This document shows, one piece after another, positions 10,971 through 22,353 of a stretch of DNA of 64,000 nucleotides. The translations under genes were made by a program, and so were the position numbers. The notes below the pieces were generated by a model. It had not been told where the DNA came from. It made no database searches and saw only the letters and a program-made list of their open reading frames with translations. The first letter of the stretch is position 1. Every line of letters begins with the position of its first letter. The DNA lies in the NCBI GenBank assembly GCA_965178125.1, contig OZ237770.1:1-64000 (forward strand). Direction: 5' to 3'. This stretch comes from Bilabrum cf. latius. Lineage: Eukaryota > Bigyra: Bicosoecida > Bigyra > Bicosoecida.

Positions 10971-13431
10971 CGGCCTATCTAACCCGCATCGTATAGCACG
11001 CACATCCTGTCTGTGGGCCGAGAAATCGGCGTTCTCCGTATAGCTAGGGTTACGAAAGTGGCATATTTGGGTGTTTAATGGTCCATATCTCAGCCGATAC
11101 TGGTCGTTGATGGCTGCGGCTTCGTCATGGCCGGGTCACGACTGCTTTCGCGTCGGTTACTTTTCGAACTCGGAGTCGAATTTCACACCCCTTCCTGCCC
11201 TCACTGTGCCCTCGGACTGTATCATGGAGGTGCTCCAGACCCACAGGCATGTGCTGCGACGCAGTTTGACCACCAGCATGCATCACGGCGAATGGTAGAG
11301 TCAGAGCCATGAAATCCATGTGTTCCAGGATATGTGATCTCGGATTGCCGAAGTAGCCCGGCGTGGCATTTTTATAGAATGCATATTCAAACGCACTCAT
11401 GCCGCATCTGGTTGCTGAGCTATCGGGACTTGCGCAAATGTTTGGGCTAGCCCGAATCTTTGATCCATGTTTTCTCAGCCCGGAAATATGTCCAATGCCT
11501 TACACCTTCCACATGATGTCTACGCACCTCTGTTCCCTGGAATTACTCGGAGTTTCATAATTTTCAACCAAGTCTCACTCTTACCGGTCTGTGACATGCA
11601 CCCTATTCCTAGCCTTGCCCCTTTGTGGGGGAGTTGCAAATTCGATTTGCTGATTCATGAGTTTGCATTATTGCACTGTATCATTTACGGTACTTGGTTT
11701 TCTGACATGATTAAAAAATCCACCCAATTTTCGGGGCCAACCTCCTCTCGCCGGTATATGACATACACCCTATTCCTAGCCTTGCCCCTTTGTGGGGGAG
11801 TTGCAAATTTGATTTGCTGATTCATGAGTTTGCATTATTGCACTGTATCATTTACGGTACTTGGTTTTCTGACATGATTAAAAAATCCACCCAATTTTCG
11901 GGGCCAACCTCCTCTCGCCGGTATATGACATACACCCTATTCCTAGCCTTGCCCCTTTGTGGGGGAGTTGCAAATTCGATTTGCTGATTCATGAGTTTGC
12001 ATTATTGCACTGTATCATTTACGGTACTTGGTTTTCTGACATTAATGAAGATCGCCAGTCACCCAGTCACTGTGGGCGTGGCGCCGACCAGATGAGCACT
12101 TACTTGTATTGCTCGATTGCTCGAGAGCTGTGTGCCAGCCATTCTCCAAACTTCGCACACATGACACATGATGATGACTCAAAGTGCGAATGAACGGCTG
12201 AAATCAAGAAATCTCATTTACAGCTAATGAACGCCCCTAAGGAAAACCTCTTACCTAACCCGAACCCATGTACGTATGCAAACCCAACCATGTAGGTGTG
12301 CAAACCCCATACTTGCAATGCTTGATGTAATAGAATCACGGGGAACATTTGCCCCCAGTTGTGGTCCCAGGCCGTCCCGATGCAGTTTGAACGGTCTTCA
12401 TATCTCATCTGGTTGCCGAGATCGCCGCGCGCATTTTTTCTGCATGACAATCTTCGTCCCACCATACTGTCGCCGCGCGGTATAAACGGAACCTGGGGAA
12501 CATTTGCCCCCTGTTGTGGTCCCAGGCCGTCCCGATGCAGTTTGAACGGTCTTCATATCTCCTGTGGTTGCCGAGATCGCCGCGCGCATTTTTTCTGCCT
12601 GAAAATCTTCGTCCCCCCATACTGTCGCCGCGCGGTCAAAACGGAATCTGGGGAACATTTGCCTAACATTGTACCCCCAGGCCGTCCCGATGCAGTATGA
12701 ACGGTCTTCATATCTCATCTGGTTGCCGAGATCGTCGCGCGCATTTTTTCTGCATGACAATCTTCGTCCAGCCATATTGTCGCCGCGCGGTATAAACGGA
12801 ACCTGGGGAACATTTGCCCCCAGTTGTGGTCCCAGGCCGTCCCGATGCAGTTTGAACGGTCTTCATATCTCATCTGGTTGCCGAGATCGCCGCGCGCATT
12901 TTTTCTGCATGACAATCTTCGTCCAGCCATATTGTCGCCGCGCGGTATAAACGGAACCTGGGGAACATTTGCCCCCAGTTGTGGTCCCAGGCCGTCCCGA
13001 TGCAGTTTGAACGGTCTTCATATCTCATCTGGTTGCCGAGATCGTCGCGCGCATTTTTTCTGCATGACAATCTTCGTCCAGCCATATTGTCGCCGCGCGG
13101 TCAAAACGGAACCTGGGGAACATTTGCCTAACATTGTACCCCCAGGCCGTCCCGATGCAGTTTGAACGGTCTTCATATCTCATCTGGTTGCCGAGATCGT
13201 TGCGCGCATTTTTTCTGCATGACAATCTTCGTCCAGCCATATTGTCGCCGCGCGGTCAAAACGGAACCTGGGGAACATTTGCCCCACATTGTACCCCCAG
13301 GCCGTCCCGATGCAGTTTGAACGGTCCTCATATCTCATCTGGTTGCCGAGATCGTCGCGCGCATTTTTTCGACAAAAAGTGAAGATGAAAAAAAATTTTC
13401 CCCGACCCTGTCCCTGACTTTATATTAGATA
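10971..13431. repeat. Subtelomeric segment, duplication copy B
   Basis: Near-identical second copy of 7889-10337. It includes the 167-bp tandem repeat (11593-12043) and a 155-bp array (about 12332-13431) that ends in the common junction module. Differences from copy A are a few substitutions (for example GCCTAACATTGTACC near 13128 where copy A has GCCCCCAGTTGTACC) and 12 bp that are absent from copy A. Confidence 0.93.
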
Positions 13432-14100
13432 CCCTAACCCTAACCCTAACCCTAACCCTAACCCTAACCCTAACCCTAACCCTAACCCTAACCCTAACCC
13501 TAACCCTAACCCTAACCCTAACCCTAACCCGAACCCTAACCCTAACCCTAACCCTAACCCTAACCCTAACCCTAACCCTAACCCTAACCCTAACCCTAAC
13601 CCTAACCCTAACCCTAACCCTAACCCTAACCCTAACCCTAACCCTAACCCTAACCCTAACCCTAACCCTAACCCTAACCCTAACCCTAACCCTAACCCTA
13701 ACCCTAACCCTAACCCTAACCCTAACCCTAACCCTAACCCTAACCCTAACCCTAACCCTAACCCTAACCCTAACCCTAACCCTAACCCTAACCCTAACCC
13801 TAACCCTAACCCTAACCCTAACCCTAACCCTAACCCTAACCCTAACCCTAACCCTAACCCTAACCCTAACCCTAACCCTAACCCTAACCCTAACCCTAAC
13901 CCTAACCCTAACCCTAACCCTAACCCTAACCCTAACCCTAACCCTAACCCTAACCCTAACCCTAACCCTAACCCTAACCCTAACCCTAACCCTAACCCTA
14001 ACCCTAACCCTAACCCTAACCCTAACCCTAACCCTAACCCTAACCCTAACCCTAACCCTAACCCTAACCCTAACCCTAACCCTAACCCTAACCCTAACCC
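13432..14100. repeat. Innermost interstitial telomeric tract
   Basis: About 0.67 kb of CCCTAA repeats with a single CCCGAA variant near 13529. This is the last telomeric tract before single-copy sequence. Confidence 0.96.
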
Positions 14101-14300
14101 GCACTGTGGTGGTCGGCAGGTCCGAGGGGTGCGCCGTGGATGAGGTCGCAGGCGCACTGTGGTGGTTGGCAGGTCCGAGGGGTGGGCCGTGGATGAGGAC
14201 GCAGGCGCACTGTGGTGTTTGGCAGGTCGGAGGTGTGCGCCGTGGATGAGGTCGCAGGCGCACTGTGGTGTTTGGCAGGTCCGAGGTGTGCGCCGTGCGA
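14101..14300. repeat. 53-bp minisatellite at the subtelomere boundary
   Basis: Nearly four copies of a 53-bp unit beginning GCACTGTGGTGGTCGGCAGG and ending GATGAGGTCGCAGGC, starting at 14101, 14154, 14207 and 14260. The last copy breaks off at CGCCGTGCGATCC, followed by a run of T. Confidence 0.92.
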
Positions 14301-14459
14301 TCCTTTTTTTTTTTTTGGATGAGCGGCCTGTGACTAGAAATCATAGATCCCAGATAAAAGCAAAAGAGGTGTACTCCACAACTGACCAAAATGGTTAGCA
14401 GCATAAATGACAGACTCCGTCATCCAGGCAGCGCGAATCGGTCTCTTGATCGACTGCAC

Positions 14460-16256
14460 TCAATGCGATCTTGCCGGGTAAGCTCTAGTCGTGTACCGCA
14501 CAGTACCAAGGTTGTCATAGTACTTAACGACAAAGCCAGCATCGTTGAAGTATACGCCTGCGAATCCAGAATCTGCAGTCACTGCAAGCTCCTCGATGAC
14601 TGCATCGCTGGAGTACGCCAGCTTTGCCCTGCGATTCTCGTCCACTGTCAGGGGGCAGGTCGACTCGGCGGCGTGCACGTACTTAAGAGCCCCGGCCGGG
14701 ATGTCCTGCTTGTGCGAGGCAGCATAGCAGCACTCATGGAAGGACCCGGCCACAACATAAGCCACGTTGTTATTTTCGATGTGTGCCTGGATGTGGTCAT
14801 GGCCACACAGGTAGTGCGCCTACGAAATCACAAGAGTGGAGTGGCCGGAGTTGGCAAGGGGCGCATAGGTGATCAACTTATGGAGCTGGTGTACAGGAAG
14901 TATCCCCGCTGTATGGCAGGCAGGCGTACAGTAGGATCAGCTCACGCCGTACTTCTCGAGCAGGGGAGCCAGCTTGTCCACAAGGTCCTGCGTGGGTCCG
15001 TGCTGGCCAGGGCTCCACACCGGGTAGTGCCCCCCCACAAACACGAAGTCTGCAGAGCTCTTGGCGAGCTACTCATCGATCCACGCGTACCAGTCTGTGT
15101 TCTTCACCTCGGCGGGGACATCCTGCGAGCGCAAAGCAAGCAGCAAACAGCTAGCAGGGGAGCGAGGCCTAGGGAGCGGGGGGGCGGCCTGGACCAAATA
15201 CCGCGCTGGCAGAGGCAAGGCAGCTAACCGGGTGGCTAGCTCTGTGCTCACGATGGTGCGGGTCTCGTTGTCAGTGATCCCTGTCATGATCACGGTGTCC
15301 ACCATGACCACATCCACCGCGTACTTCTTGCCGGACTCATCTGATTCAAGCGTGTCCGAGAACGTGTAGAAGCTGCGAAGAAACTTCCAGGCGCTCAGAA
15401 GCAAGACCGACTCATCAACATGCAACAGACCTTAGCAGCAAAGCGCACTGGTACGAATAGTACGACTTACTAATCGGGATAGTTCCAGCGCTTGCTCAGG
15501 CTGCTGTACGCGATCTGGGCCGAGACATTGCCGCGGTGGTCATGGTTTCCAGCATTTACCCAGAACGGCACATCCTCGAGTTCAGCCGCATCGAATGGTC
15601 GCTCAAAAGTGTCCTGAAACCGAGACGAATGGACATCACCTTGGATACCGTGCGAGTAGAAGCTGCGCGAATCTTGGAGGATGTACGCAATTTAAAGCGA
15701 GTTCTAGAAGTCACTGCTATGGCAACCATTTTTGTTTAATATATTTTATCTAACTTGTCGCCGTTCAGCAGAATGAATGCCGGGGTACTGCGGAAGTGAG
15801 AAAACTTGGCAAGCGCCTTGCAGCAGCTGGCATGTCCCAATGCGCGGCGAACAAGACAGTCATCGCAGGATCAACTAACTCGTTCTTTGCCAGGGATCCA
15901 AGTCGACCAGCGGCAAGCTCTTCGCCAGCGGTGTAGTAGCTGCGCTGGCGTGATTGAAGCATGAGTAAGATGCGAGTGGTACGAAGTGCATTCTAACCCT
16001 TTCGTTAGCAATGGTAGATCGTCGCAGTAGGATGTAGGATATCCAGCGCATCTCACGGGGATGTCTCCTATCCACCCCAGTCACCCTGCGTACCAAAGGT
16101 ACAGATCAGCAGCAACCACCCTAGGTAAGCGTCGACAAGCTGATGACATGAACGTAGTCACGTAGTCGGGTGAACTTCACTCACAACTGAGAAGAACATG
16201 GATGAAGCCAGGGCGGACCCAGCGCTAGCAGCGCACATCAAAACGAAAGACCGCAT
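14460..16256 (-). CDS. Purple acid phosphatase, ACP5-like metallophosphoesterase
   Basis: Secreted or vacuolar binuclear-metal phosphatase. I join eight exons: 16256-16185, 16085-16057, 15939-15880, 15787-15755, 15662-15471, 15372-15252, 15122-14946 and 14819-14460 (TGA), giving 347 residues, close to the 325 of animal ACP5. All joins keep phase and use GT-AG introns of about 90-150 nt. Residues 1-18 form a signal peptide ([18 protein letters not shown]). Metal-ligand motifs appear in order: GDWGG at about 25, [21 protein letters not shown] and CGHDH. Two in-frame UAGs are read as Gln; the one in WIDE-UAG-LAK aligns with the Gln of KKQLA in human ACP5 as I recall it. It is the first gene inside the subtelomere. 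Family assignment is firm; the substrate is unknown. Confidence 0.92.
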
Positions 16257-16656
16257 CGGTATAACAAAACTGTGTAAATGTGTGTGCTGCGCTCTGCTGA
16301 CCGGATCTCGCGAGACTGGTCGAGCGGAACCGACGCCGCGGCGCCCGCGCCGAAGAATCCTTGTTGCTCAGCTCCATCTTCCCTGCATCAATCACACAAA
16401 CCGCATCAATAGTGCTAATCTGCAAGACACAGCGTAGAGTAGGTCGTCTGCTTTGCAGCTGAGTGAGATAGTTGAACGGCCGTGAATCGTCAAGTGATCG
16501 CCGATATTGTCTCTTGTATCCGTTGCAGAGAAGCCCATGCAGCAATTCTGCGCAGCGCATGCTCAAGACAGCACACCTTAATGATTCGATGCATGTATTC
16601 ACTTTCTGAAGTTGAATGAGCGCAGTAGTCGCATAACCCTCATAGCTAGCGCACAT
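16257..16656. other. Divergent intergenic region, 400 bp
   Basis: Separates the phosphatase (minus) from the coiled-coil gene (plus). Apart from the motif at 16324-16345 I see no RNA gene or supported coding sequence. Confidence 0.6.
16317..16346. promoter_or_regulatory. GCGGAACC / GACGCCGCGGCGCC motif in a divergent promoter
   Basis: GCGGAACC (16324-16331) abuts GACGCCGCGGCGCC (16332-16345), 68-90 bp upstream of the phosphatase start codon, in the 400-bp space shared with the divergent coiled-coil gene. The same two half-sites recur upstream of Got1, the YeeE/YedE gene and CDC27. A function as a binding site is inferred. Confidence 0.45.
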
Positions 16657-18165
16657 ATGAGCGGGGCAAGGATATTACCAGCCGCTGGCCTTGATCCGAC
16701 TCACGTCACGCGAAGAAGCATAAACCTACTGGCAACCCACAGGAAATCTTTAAAGCATGACCAGGCGTAGAAGGCAGGCAAGTCTACATTGACGGCCATA
16801 GGCGAGAGGAGCCTCAGGAGCGAGCGGCCACGGCCAGTGGTGCTGGCAGGCAGGGACGTGCGCCACATGGAAATGGATATTACCGCCGGGACACCCACGG
16901 CGCGACCAGTCGTAGCAAGCAGGGTCCATAAGGTGAGTGCAGCTGACCGCCGGAAGAGAGCAGATCGATTGCGTGCCATCGACGAGGGCAGGCTGCAGCG
17001 GAACGTCGCCAGCGGTCGGTCAGACCAGGAGAGGCTGAGGCGAGAGGCGGACCGCATCAAGCGGGAGTTGATGGCCTCGGATGTGGGCGTCAGTATTTCA
17101 CATGCCATGTCTGCAGCAGCGGCAGTGTCGGTGCTGGACGAGCAGCGTGCCCGCAAGCAGCACCGCCATGCAGTGCAGCGAGAAGAGGACCTGGCCTGGG
17201 ACAGAGCTCGGCTGGACCAGGCCAGGGCGGAGGAAGCTACGGCCAGAAGCAAGGCGGCCCATCAGCGGGCGAGGAGCGTGCAGGTCCGGCAAGAGTTAGG
17301 CGAGTAGCTGCGCCGCCGGGCCATCGAGCGCCTGCTCGCCCTCGAGCGCAAGGACCAGGAGGGGAGGGCGGCGCTCAAGCAGCAGGCTGCCAGGGAGGAG
17401 GAGGACAGGGAGCGGGCGAGACAGCAGCGAGCACTGAAGCTGCAACTGCAGGCAGATCTACGGGCCTCCAACGCTGCCTCGGAGGCGATGAAGCAGCAGC
17501 GGGAGAGGCGGGAGGAGGAGCATGAGCGGGTGCTGGAGGAGGAGCGGGTGCAGCTGGAGATGGAGGCCCGCCGCAGGGAGCAGGAGGCCCGGGAGGAGAA
17601 AGAGGAAGAGGAGAGAATATTCCGCAAGCTGGCGGCACGGCAGCAGCGAGCAGCTGATACCGTCGCCGCCGAGGCCGAGGCCATCGCAAGGCGGGAGCAA
17701 GAGAAAGTGGAGATGGCAAGGCGGAGGCGGGAGCGGGATGCGCGGGAGGAAGCGGCTCGTCGGAAGCATGAGCTGCTCCAGGGTCTGGACGCGCAGCGCA
17801 AGAGGAGGGAGGCAGTGCTGGCCCGCGAGCGGGAAGCAGACCTTCAGGCGGCCATGGTGGTGCAGCAGGAGCAGGAGGAGGCGCGGTATCGAGCCTAGCA
17901 GGAGAAGGCAGCCCGGGAGCAGGACAAGGCGAAGTACCGAGCAGAGGCGCGGGCGGAGCTGGAGGCGCGGATGCGGGCTCGGGCAGGGGCGAGGCATGCC
18001 AAGCTGCTCGAGGCAAGGGAGGGGCAGATGACGCGACAGGCTGAATCACTGGCCAGGCAGGAGATCCAGAGGGAGGCCTTGGCGGAGGCAGGTCAGAGGG
18101 GGCTGCTTGGAGCCACGAGGGCGGTGGTGGACCGGGCTGTGGGCCGGGCAACTGGGTAGTTCTGA
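16657..18165 (+). CDS. Coiled-coil protein, TPH-like (possible cilium protein)
   Basis: A single-exon frame of 502 residues from ATG 16657 to TGA 18163, crossing four UAG codons (16768, 17305, 17896 and 18157) with no UAA or UGA. From about residue 90 it is almost all charged coiled coil rich in Arg, Glu and Ala, with repeated RREADRIKREL- and EQEEARYRA-like heptads. The composition and the RMRARAGARHAKLLEAREGQ stretch near the C terminus resemble the trichohyalin-plectin-homology proteins of cilia (CFAP53, MNS1), but coiled coils match many families, so this is a weak call. The neighbouring CFAP36-like gene, convergent with it, supports a ciliary context. Under the standard code the gene would be three fragments. 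Confidence 0.75.
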
Positions 18166-18306
18166 CTTGAATCTTTCCGGGCACGGTACGTGAATTTGCA
18201 GCGCGCGGGGTAGGCACAAAGTAAGCAGAAGCAAAGTGGACACACGAACGTCCGGCCGCCCAGCGACACTCAAAGTCTGTGTCAGCATTGGATGCATGAG
18301 TCGAGG

Positions 18307-20442
18307 TCACTTGAATGCACCGGCAGCTGCCTGCGCCGCCCTCGCGGCTGCTTGCTTCCGGACTGCCTCCACCGCCTCTCGCTGGGCCTCGTCCGCTCGT
18401 CGAGCCGCCACCTCGGCCCTCTTGCGCCGATCTGCCAGCCGCTCGGCCTGGAGGGCAGCAGTGGCCTGGCTCTCGCTCGCACGCTGGTGGAACTGCTCGC
18501 GCAATCGGGCAGCCAGTTCCTGTCTTCGCCTCGTCTCCGCCCCTTCGGGATCCAGGCCTGTGCCCACTGCATCATCTGCGCCGGGAGCCACCGCCGCTCC
18601 TCCGGTGGATCCAGCCATGCTCTGTATAGCCTGCCGCACGCGCGCTGCATCAGACCTAAACACACCACTAATGCTGCCAGCCCCAGAATCGCCCCGCCCA
18701 TGTGCGGCAGCCAGCGCCGCCACACGCTCTTTCTTCTTCTGCAGCATGGCTTCTCGCACCATCCGCCTCTGCTCCATCAGGTGCCTGCGGCGGGCCTCAA
18801 TCGCCTCCTACTCCCCTGAGCTAGAGCCCCCGGCAGGAGAATCTCGCGGAGCAACAGAGGCAGAGGTACCGCCCGCCCCCAAACCTAGCGCGCTTTCCAA
18901 TGCACTGCCTACATCGGAACTTTCCGATCTTTCCCCAGCGCGCGAGCTCCCGCCCTCGCCCCCGCCCAACATTCTGGCCCGCATGCCACGCACCCACTCC
19001 AGCTCCTGCGCAGTCCCCGCGCGCCGCTCTTCGGCAGCACTGAGCAGCGCAGGCAGAGGTGCACGGGCATGCGGGCCTGTTCCTGACGTTCCTGCCCCCC
19101 CGAGCGGGGGCAAGCCCGCCAGGGAGGAAAGAGATGATGATCCGGTGCCCCTTTTAGGAAGTACAGGTGCAGGTGCAGGTGCAGGTGCAGGCGTTGGTTC
19201 ATGTTCATGTGCATGTGCAAGTGCAGGTGCAGGTGCAGGTGCAGGTGCAGGTGCAGGTGCAGGTGCAGGTGCAGGTGCAGGTGCAGGTGCAGGTGCAGGT
19301 GCAGGTGCAGGTGCAGGTGCAGGTGCAGGTGCAGGTGCAGGTGCAGGCACATGCGTTGGTGCAGGCGCAGGCGCAGGCGTTGGTGCAGGTGCAGGTGCAG
19401 GTGCAGGTGCAGGTGCAGGTGCAGGTGCAGGTGCAGGTGCAGGTGCATGCACATCTGGCTCAGGCTCCGCAGCAGTTGCTGCAGCCTACTTCTCTGCCGC
19501 CTTGGTCTCCTCCTGCAGTGCCCGGATGCGGGCCTCCTCCTCTCGCAGAGAGGCAGCCAGCGCCTCCTCCAGCTCGCGAAGCTCGCGCTCCGCCTCTAGT
19601 CGATGCCTGTCTGCCTCTCGCAGGGATGCATCCAGGGCTTCCTCCAGCGCGCGCCTCTCTTTCTCTTCCTGCGCCTTCACCTTAGACCCGGCTTCGTTTG
19701 CCTCCTGCTCTGCCGCCCTCGCCGCCGCTTCGACCAGCGCGCTGACCTCCTCATCGGTGAGCCCACCCGTGCTGTGGGCGTCCTTGGCGAAGGCAGACGC
19801 AGCGTAGGCGTCCAAATCAACGCCTTGGGACCATGACGAGCTCCCTGCAAAGGCCGCCTCTGCGCTTACCGTAGCAGGTGCGTCTTGCGACCAGCCACCA
19901 GCAGGCTTCTGGCTCTCACCATCACCTGCATCGCTCGTCGGTGGACTGGCCGAAACCCCGTCTACTGCCTGCCCAATGGCTCTAGCAGCCTATGCCTCAA
20001 GCTGAGCATTGCGCCGGGCCATCATCAGGGCAAATGATGCATAGTCACTGGCTGCAAGTAGAGTATCTAATACTCTCTTATTGACAGGCCTGGCGTCGCG
20101 ACCTAGTGCGCTTCGCTCGCACAGTGCTGCGAATACTTCTGGACTAACTCCAACTTCAGCAAGGGCTGCCTCAGTTTGACTTTCAACTAACTCTTGCCAC
20201 TGCCTATGCAGGTCGGTAAGGGCTAACGGATGCTCAGCTTGCATGAGGCGCGTCGCTGAAGTGCCTTTTGGGACGCCATCCGTTGCACCAGCATCCATTG
20301 GTGCTGCCAGCGATGCAAACATGGCACAGTGCTCATCAACAAATGCTGCGAGAGGAGCTTCCCATCGTTCTTGTGCCATTAAGGCGCAAAGATGATCGAA
20401 TAGCCAATCCGCATCATCTTGCTGGTCGCTCACCGATGCCAT
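18307..20442 (-). CDS. CFAP36: CFAP36-like protein with BART domain and Ala-Pro repeat
   Basis: One uninterrupted frame of 711 residues from ATG 20442 to TGA 18307, containing three UAG codons. Residues about 10-125 match the BART-like domain of CFAP36/CCDC104 and ARL2BP: WLFDHLCALMAQERW, FVDEHCAMF, LHRQWQELVE and LAEVGVSPEVFAAL occur in the family order. That domain binds ARL3-type GTPases at the cilium base in known members. A coiled coil follows (about residues 215-320), then a run of about 50 Ala-Pro pairs encoded by a GGTGCA hexamer repeat, then a second Arg/Ala-rich coiled coil. The human protein has 342 residues, so the repeat and linkers roughly double its length. Orthology is likely from the N-terminal domain. 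Confidence 0.85.
19155..19452. repeat. Hexanucleotide GGTGCA microsatellite in coding sequence
   Basis: About 300 bp of CAGGTG/GGTGCA hexamers, broken by short GTTGGTTCATGTTCATGTGC and CATGCGTTGGTGCAGGC interruptions. Read on the minus strand it encodes alternating Ala and Pro in the CFAP36-like protein. Unit length is a multiple of three, so length changes do not shift the frame. Confidence 0.9.
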
Positions 20443-20906
20443 GCTATAGGGCTCCTCTGGACAATATCTTATCTAACGACAACTTGTTTAGAAAGCTGCG
20501 TTAAAGAGATGGAACGAAAATTGAACCCGCAAGCGATTTATGAGGGCTGGCCGGACAGGGCTCGATGATGTCCACAATCGATGAACAACGCATCGTGCTA
20601 AGCTAACATGGAAGTAGCTTACAATACGGTTTTTCGGAATCAAACGTGAGGGCTAGGTGTTGCTGTATGAGGTTCTGTTCCAATGAGGCTAGGTTTTACT
20701 GTCGGCGACGAACCGGAACTGGTGGGGCCCCCCGGGGGAATGGAGCAGAATGCAGCCTGTGCGAGTGGTGGGGCCCCTGATGTCCAGTAGATTCATCGAA
20801 CTTAAGATTCTAGGTGATGGTTGCATGCAGCGCTCGGATCGGGGTAGAGACGTGCAATGTAACTGCAGCATGTCACCACAGCGCGGGTGGCACGACGCCG
20901 CCTTCA
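20443..20906. other. Intergenic region, 464 bp
   Basis: Lies upstream of the CFAP36-like gene and downstream of the villin-headpiece gene, both on the minus strand. I see no RNA gene or conserved coding sequence in it. Confidence 0.55.
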
Positions 20907-22135
20907 TCAGAAGAGGCCGACGCTCCGCTTCAGCTGGGCCCTCTTCCAGGCCTGCTTGCCGGTGAAATCCTCCCTCGACATCCCGAATACTTCGGCGAAA
21001 TCCGCATCCGTGAGGTACTCCTCCTTCCGCGAGAACTCGATGTCCAGGTCGCCGTCAGCCTTAGCCGCCCGGAGCTCATCCACTGAGTAGGTTGCATCCC
21101 CGGGCTGCACGGCAGCGGCCTTCTTGCCGCTCATGCTGGCGATGAGCGCCTCCTTCTCGGCCTGGGCCTTGGCCAGCCGCTCCTTGGTCTCCTGGTCAAA
21201 CTGCTCGTGGGCCTCCACCACGGCTGCCTGAGCCTGTTCCGCACTTTCAGCTGCTGCATCGGCTGCGGCAGCAGCTTCTGCCGCTGCCTCTTCCGCTGCT
21301 GCTTTGTCCTCGGCGGCAGCAGCTTCCGCCGCGGCTGCAAGCGCATCTGCCTCCGTGGCAGCCGCCTCGGCTGCTTCGGCCGCACGCTCAGCCTCTGCCT
21401 GGGCTGCTGCCACGGCGGCATCGTCCTCGCCTTCCCCCTCGGCGGCCTCCTCGCCCTCCTCATCGGCGGCCTCCTCGCCCTCCTCCTCGGCGGCCTCCTC
21501 GCCCTCCTCATCGGCGGCCTCCTCGCCCTCCTCCTCGGCGGCCTCCTCGCCCTCCTCCTCGGCGGCCTCCTCGCCCTCCTCCTCGGCGGCCTCCTCGCCC
21601 TCCTCCTCAGCGGCTTCCTCGCCCTCCTCCTCGGCGGCCTCCTCGCCCTCCTCCTCAGCGGCTTCCTCGCCCTCCTCCTCAGCGGCCTCCTCGCCCTCCT
21701 CCTCAGCGGCTTCCTCGCCCTCCTCCTCAGCGGCTTCCTCGGCGCCGGCCTCGCTTCCTTCCTCTGCAGCATCTGCAGCGTCTTCCCCAGCATCAGCCTC
21801 TGGCTCAACAGGCGCCTGCGAACGCCAAAATAGTCGACATGATGCGAAGCGATCCAGGATCTTCTGGTCCAGGCACAGGTTCAAATAAAGCCAACGTCCA
21901 AAATCAAGTAGACCACAGTGACTTTAAAAAATGTTGATTGCATTCGAGGTACTGAAGGACAGCTTGCTGCAGCATCGCATGACGCTGGTAGTAAACAATA
22001 TCCCCCCTTCCCAGCCACAGCATGCTTGCAACGTCTTGCAATTGGCATGCGTGGGCGATACTTGCGCATCACAAGCTACTCTCTTACTTCATCCGCAACA
22101 GGTGCATCCATTACTGGCTCTTCGGCATCCGACAT
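20907..22135 (-). CDS. Villin-headpiece domain protein with acidic repeat
   Basis: Two exons: 22135-22088 (MSDAEEPVMDAPVADE) and 21815-20907 (TGA), joined at a GTAAGA donor and a TTCGCAG acceptor in phase 0, for 318 residues. The C-terminal 60 residues are a villin headpiece: YSVDELRAAK, then RKEEYLTDADFAEVFGMSRE and a WKRAQLKRSVGLF end, which matches the actin-binding headpiece including its C-terminal Phe. Before it lies a run of about thirteen 24-bp repeats encoding EEGEEAAE, then an Ala/Glu-rich coiled coil. There are no gelsolin repeats, so this is a stand-alone headpiece on an acidic stalk. It contains no UAG. F-actin binding is inferred from the domain. Confidence 0.88.
21428..21745. 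repeat. 24-bp coding minisatellite (EEGEEAAE)
   Basis: About thirteen copies of a 24-bp unit close to CTCCTCGGCGGCCTCCTCGC plus CCTC, in frame within the villin-headpiece gene. Sequence variants (TCGGCGG versus TCAGCGG) are interspersed, which suggests unequal exchange. Confidence 0.88.
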
Positions 22136-22353
22136 CTTGGAATACGGCTAAATCAGCGAAGTTGACTGGACTCTCGTAAAGACGCACGACGAGAAACCAG
22201 ATCAGGTAAATGCGTTTGTTGCGTACTGTTATACACCAGACCGAGACCCGATTCGGTCACCCGAACCCAACCAACTCTCCACGCCATGCCTAGTCTACTT
22301 GCGTACTTTTCTAGATCATATTACGTCACAGCCTCGGAAAGCGCCTCGATTCT

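Noticed and set aside
7989-12193. Short frames in the duplicated subtelomeric segment (for example 8385-8738, repeated at 11467-11820).
   Set aside because: They are present twice only because the DNA is duplicated. They overlap the 167-bp repeat and show no family features or codon signal.
14101-14300. The 53-bp repeat considered as a CRISPR-like array.
   Set aside because: Units are directly adjacent with no unique spacers, and the genome is eukaryotic. It is a minisatellite.
17262-18310. Long Ser/Leu- and Pro-rich frames on the strand opposite the coiled-coil gene.
   Set aside because: Antisense shadows of a GC-rich, Glu/Arg-rich coding sequence; the sense frame is continuous once UAG is read as Gln.
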